Positions 63,569-64,000 of a stretch of 64,000 nt of DNA are shown here, one piece after another (the first letter of the stretch is position 1; each line of letters opens with the position of its first letter). The stretch is from Nitrosomonas sp. (GTDB lineage Bacteria > Pseudomonadota > Gammaproteobacteria > Burkholderiales > Nitrosomonadaceae). The translations under genes were made by a program, and so were the position numbers. A model generated the notes under the pieces. It was not told the DNA's origin, ran no database searches, and worked only from the letters and a program-made list of their open reading frames with translations. The stretch spans positions 1 through 64,000 of the forward strand of contig NZ_JADZAJ010000017.1 in the NCBI RefSeq assembly GCF_020852615.1, in the 5' to 3' direction.

Positions 63569-64000
63569 AGCAAGGCGCTCACTGTCAGGAAGTGCGTGGC
63601 CAGTATGACGGTTACTATACACATTACCGTTATACGGCTGCCTCTATCTTTGGCAGCATAGATTACGGGATCATCATGCATCTCACCGCGGGAAGTTTTT
63701 ACCCAGAGCCGTGCCAGCCAGTAAATCAGTCCGATGGCGGCCAGCCAAAGCAGATGGGGTGTTTTGTAGAGATGCTGGGTTTCCGGTGCGTTAATGAACA
63801 ATTCGAACACTACTACTGACGAAAGGGCTGCGCCTACACCTAATGGCCGTAGTACAGTTAAATCAGTCACCCGATAGTCCCGGCCCCGGGTGGCGGTAGC
63901 TCCGTTCTGTTCAAGTGAAACCAGTTCTGCACAGCGTTTTACAAGCGCCAGACTCAGAAATATGAAAACTGAAAAGGAGAGAAGCCAAGAGCTGGTCGAG
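63565..64000 (-). CDS. UbiA-family prenyltransferase, C-terminal part (gene runs beyond the window)
   Basis: The frame is open to the right edge, so the N-terminus is missing. Visible are membrane segments and the motif FLSLALVKRCAELVSLEQNG, then RGRDYRVTDLTVLRPLGVGA, typical of the decaprenyl-phosphate phosphoribosyltransferase-like branch of UbiA proteins (polyprenyl-phosphate plus PRPP). Coupled genes for a small flippase-like protein and a GT39-like enzyme follow, giving a make-flip-transfer sugar pathway. Confidence 0.8.
   Translation of the reverse strand, partial: STSSWLLSFSVFIFLSLALVKRCAELVSLEQNGATATRGRDYRVTDLTVLRPLGVGAALSSVVVFELFINAPETQHLYKTPHLLWLAAIGLIYWLARLWVKTSRGEMHDDPVIYAAKDRGSRITVMCIVTVILATHFLTVSALL

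Overview
The window looks like a stretch of betaproteobacterial chromosome, most likely from a Nitrosomonas-type ammonia oxidiser. That assignment is inferred from gene content and order (bioBFHCD, rpe-gph-trpE, aroK-aroB-dgt, an exosortase-A-associated hydrolase/ACP block, many iron-uptake genes); no ammonia-oxidation marker gene lies in the window. Coding density is high. There is one tRNA (Ser, anticodon GCT). I see no rRNA, no CRISPR array and no intact insertion sequence.

Layout. 1-3.2 kb: the end of a type III restriction-modification locus (RhuM fragment, then Res). 3.2-5.1 kb (minus strand): DUF488, trmL and comF. 5.2-9.7 kb: biotin operon bioB-F-H-C-D without bioA. 9.8-13.4 kb: proline iminopeptidase (minus), then patatin, a YjbE/TerC-like membrane protein and a universal stress protein. 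13.5-18.9 kb: a signalling block with a metallo-beta-lactamase-fold phosphodiesterase, a GAF plus GspE/PilB-type ATPase, a GGDEF cyclase and an EAL-HDOD gene split by an in-frame amber codon. 19.0-19.4 kb: a 45-residue membrane protein gene with its own leader and a strong terminator. 19.6-23.1 kb: a large UvrD-type helicase-nuclease. 23.1-23.5 kb: the wreck of a TonB-dependent siderophore receptor. 23.6-24.8 kb (minus): an LpxK-like protein that has lost its kinase residues, fused to a Trm112-type zinc domain. 25.0-32.2 kb: surface-polysaccharide and exosortase-A accessory genes (alpha/alpha-barrel protein, FemAB-GNAT fusion, ACP, two hydrolases, glycosyltransferase, TPR protein). 32.3-35.3 kb: proA and lpdA. 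35.4-38.2 kb: an outer-membrane barrel protein, and a cysteine-rich SufR-like regulator divergent from two small membrane proteins. 38.3-41.4 kb (minus): rpe-gph-trpE. 41.5-48.6 kb: pepP with two small genes, a dihaem cytochrome c peroxidase, transaldolase, a peptidoglycan-binding lipoprotein and lysC. 48.6-53.9 kb: tRNA-Ser, phoB behind a Pho box, rnk, glpK, pgsA and a TauE/SafE transporter. 53.9-58.1 kb (minus): an iron-responsive operon (TonB receptor, PiuC dioxygenase, FMN alpha-hydroxyacid oxidase) behind a Fur box. 58.2-64.0 kb (minus): a Sel1 lipoprotein, aroK-aroB-dgt, and a lipid-linked sugar cluster (UbiA family, small flippase-like protein, membrane glycosyltransferase).

The observations I rate highest are the LpxK-like pseudokinase fused to Trm112, the amber-split EAL-HDOD gene at the end of the signalling block, the unannotated 45-residue membrane protein gene, the cysteine-rich regulator facing an internally duplicated membrane protein, and the decayed TonB receptor. 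No calculation or database search was run. Family names come from recognising motifs by eye.
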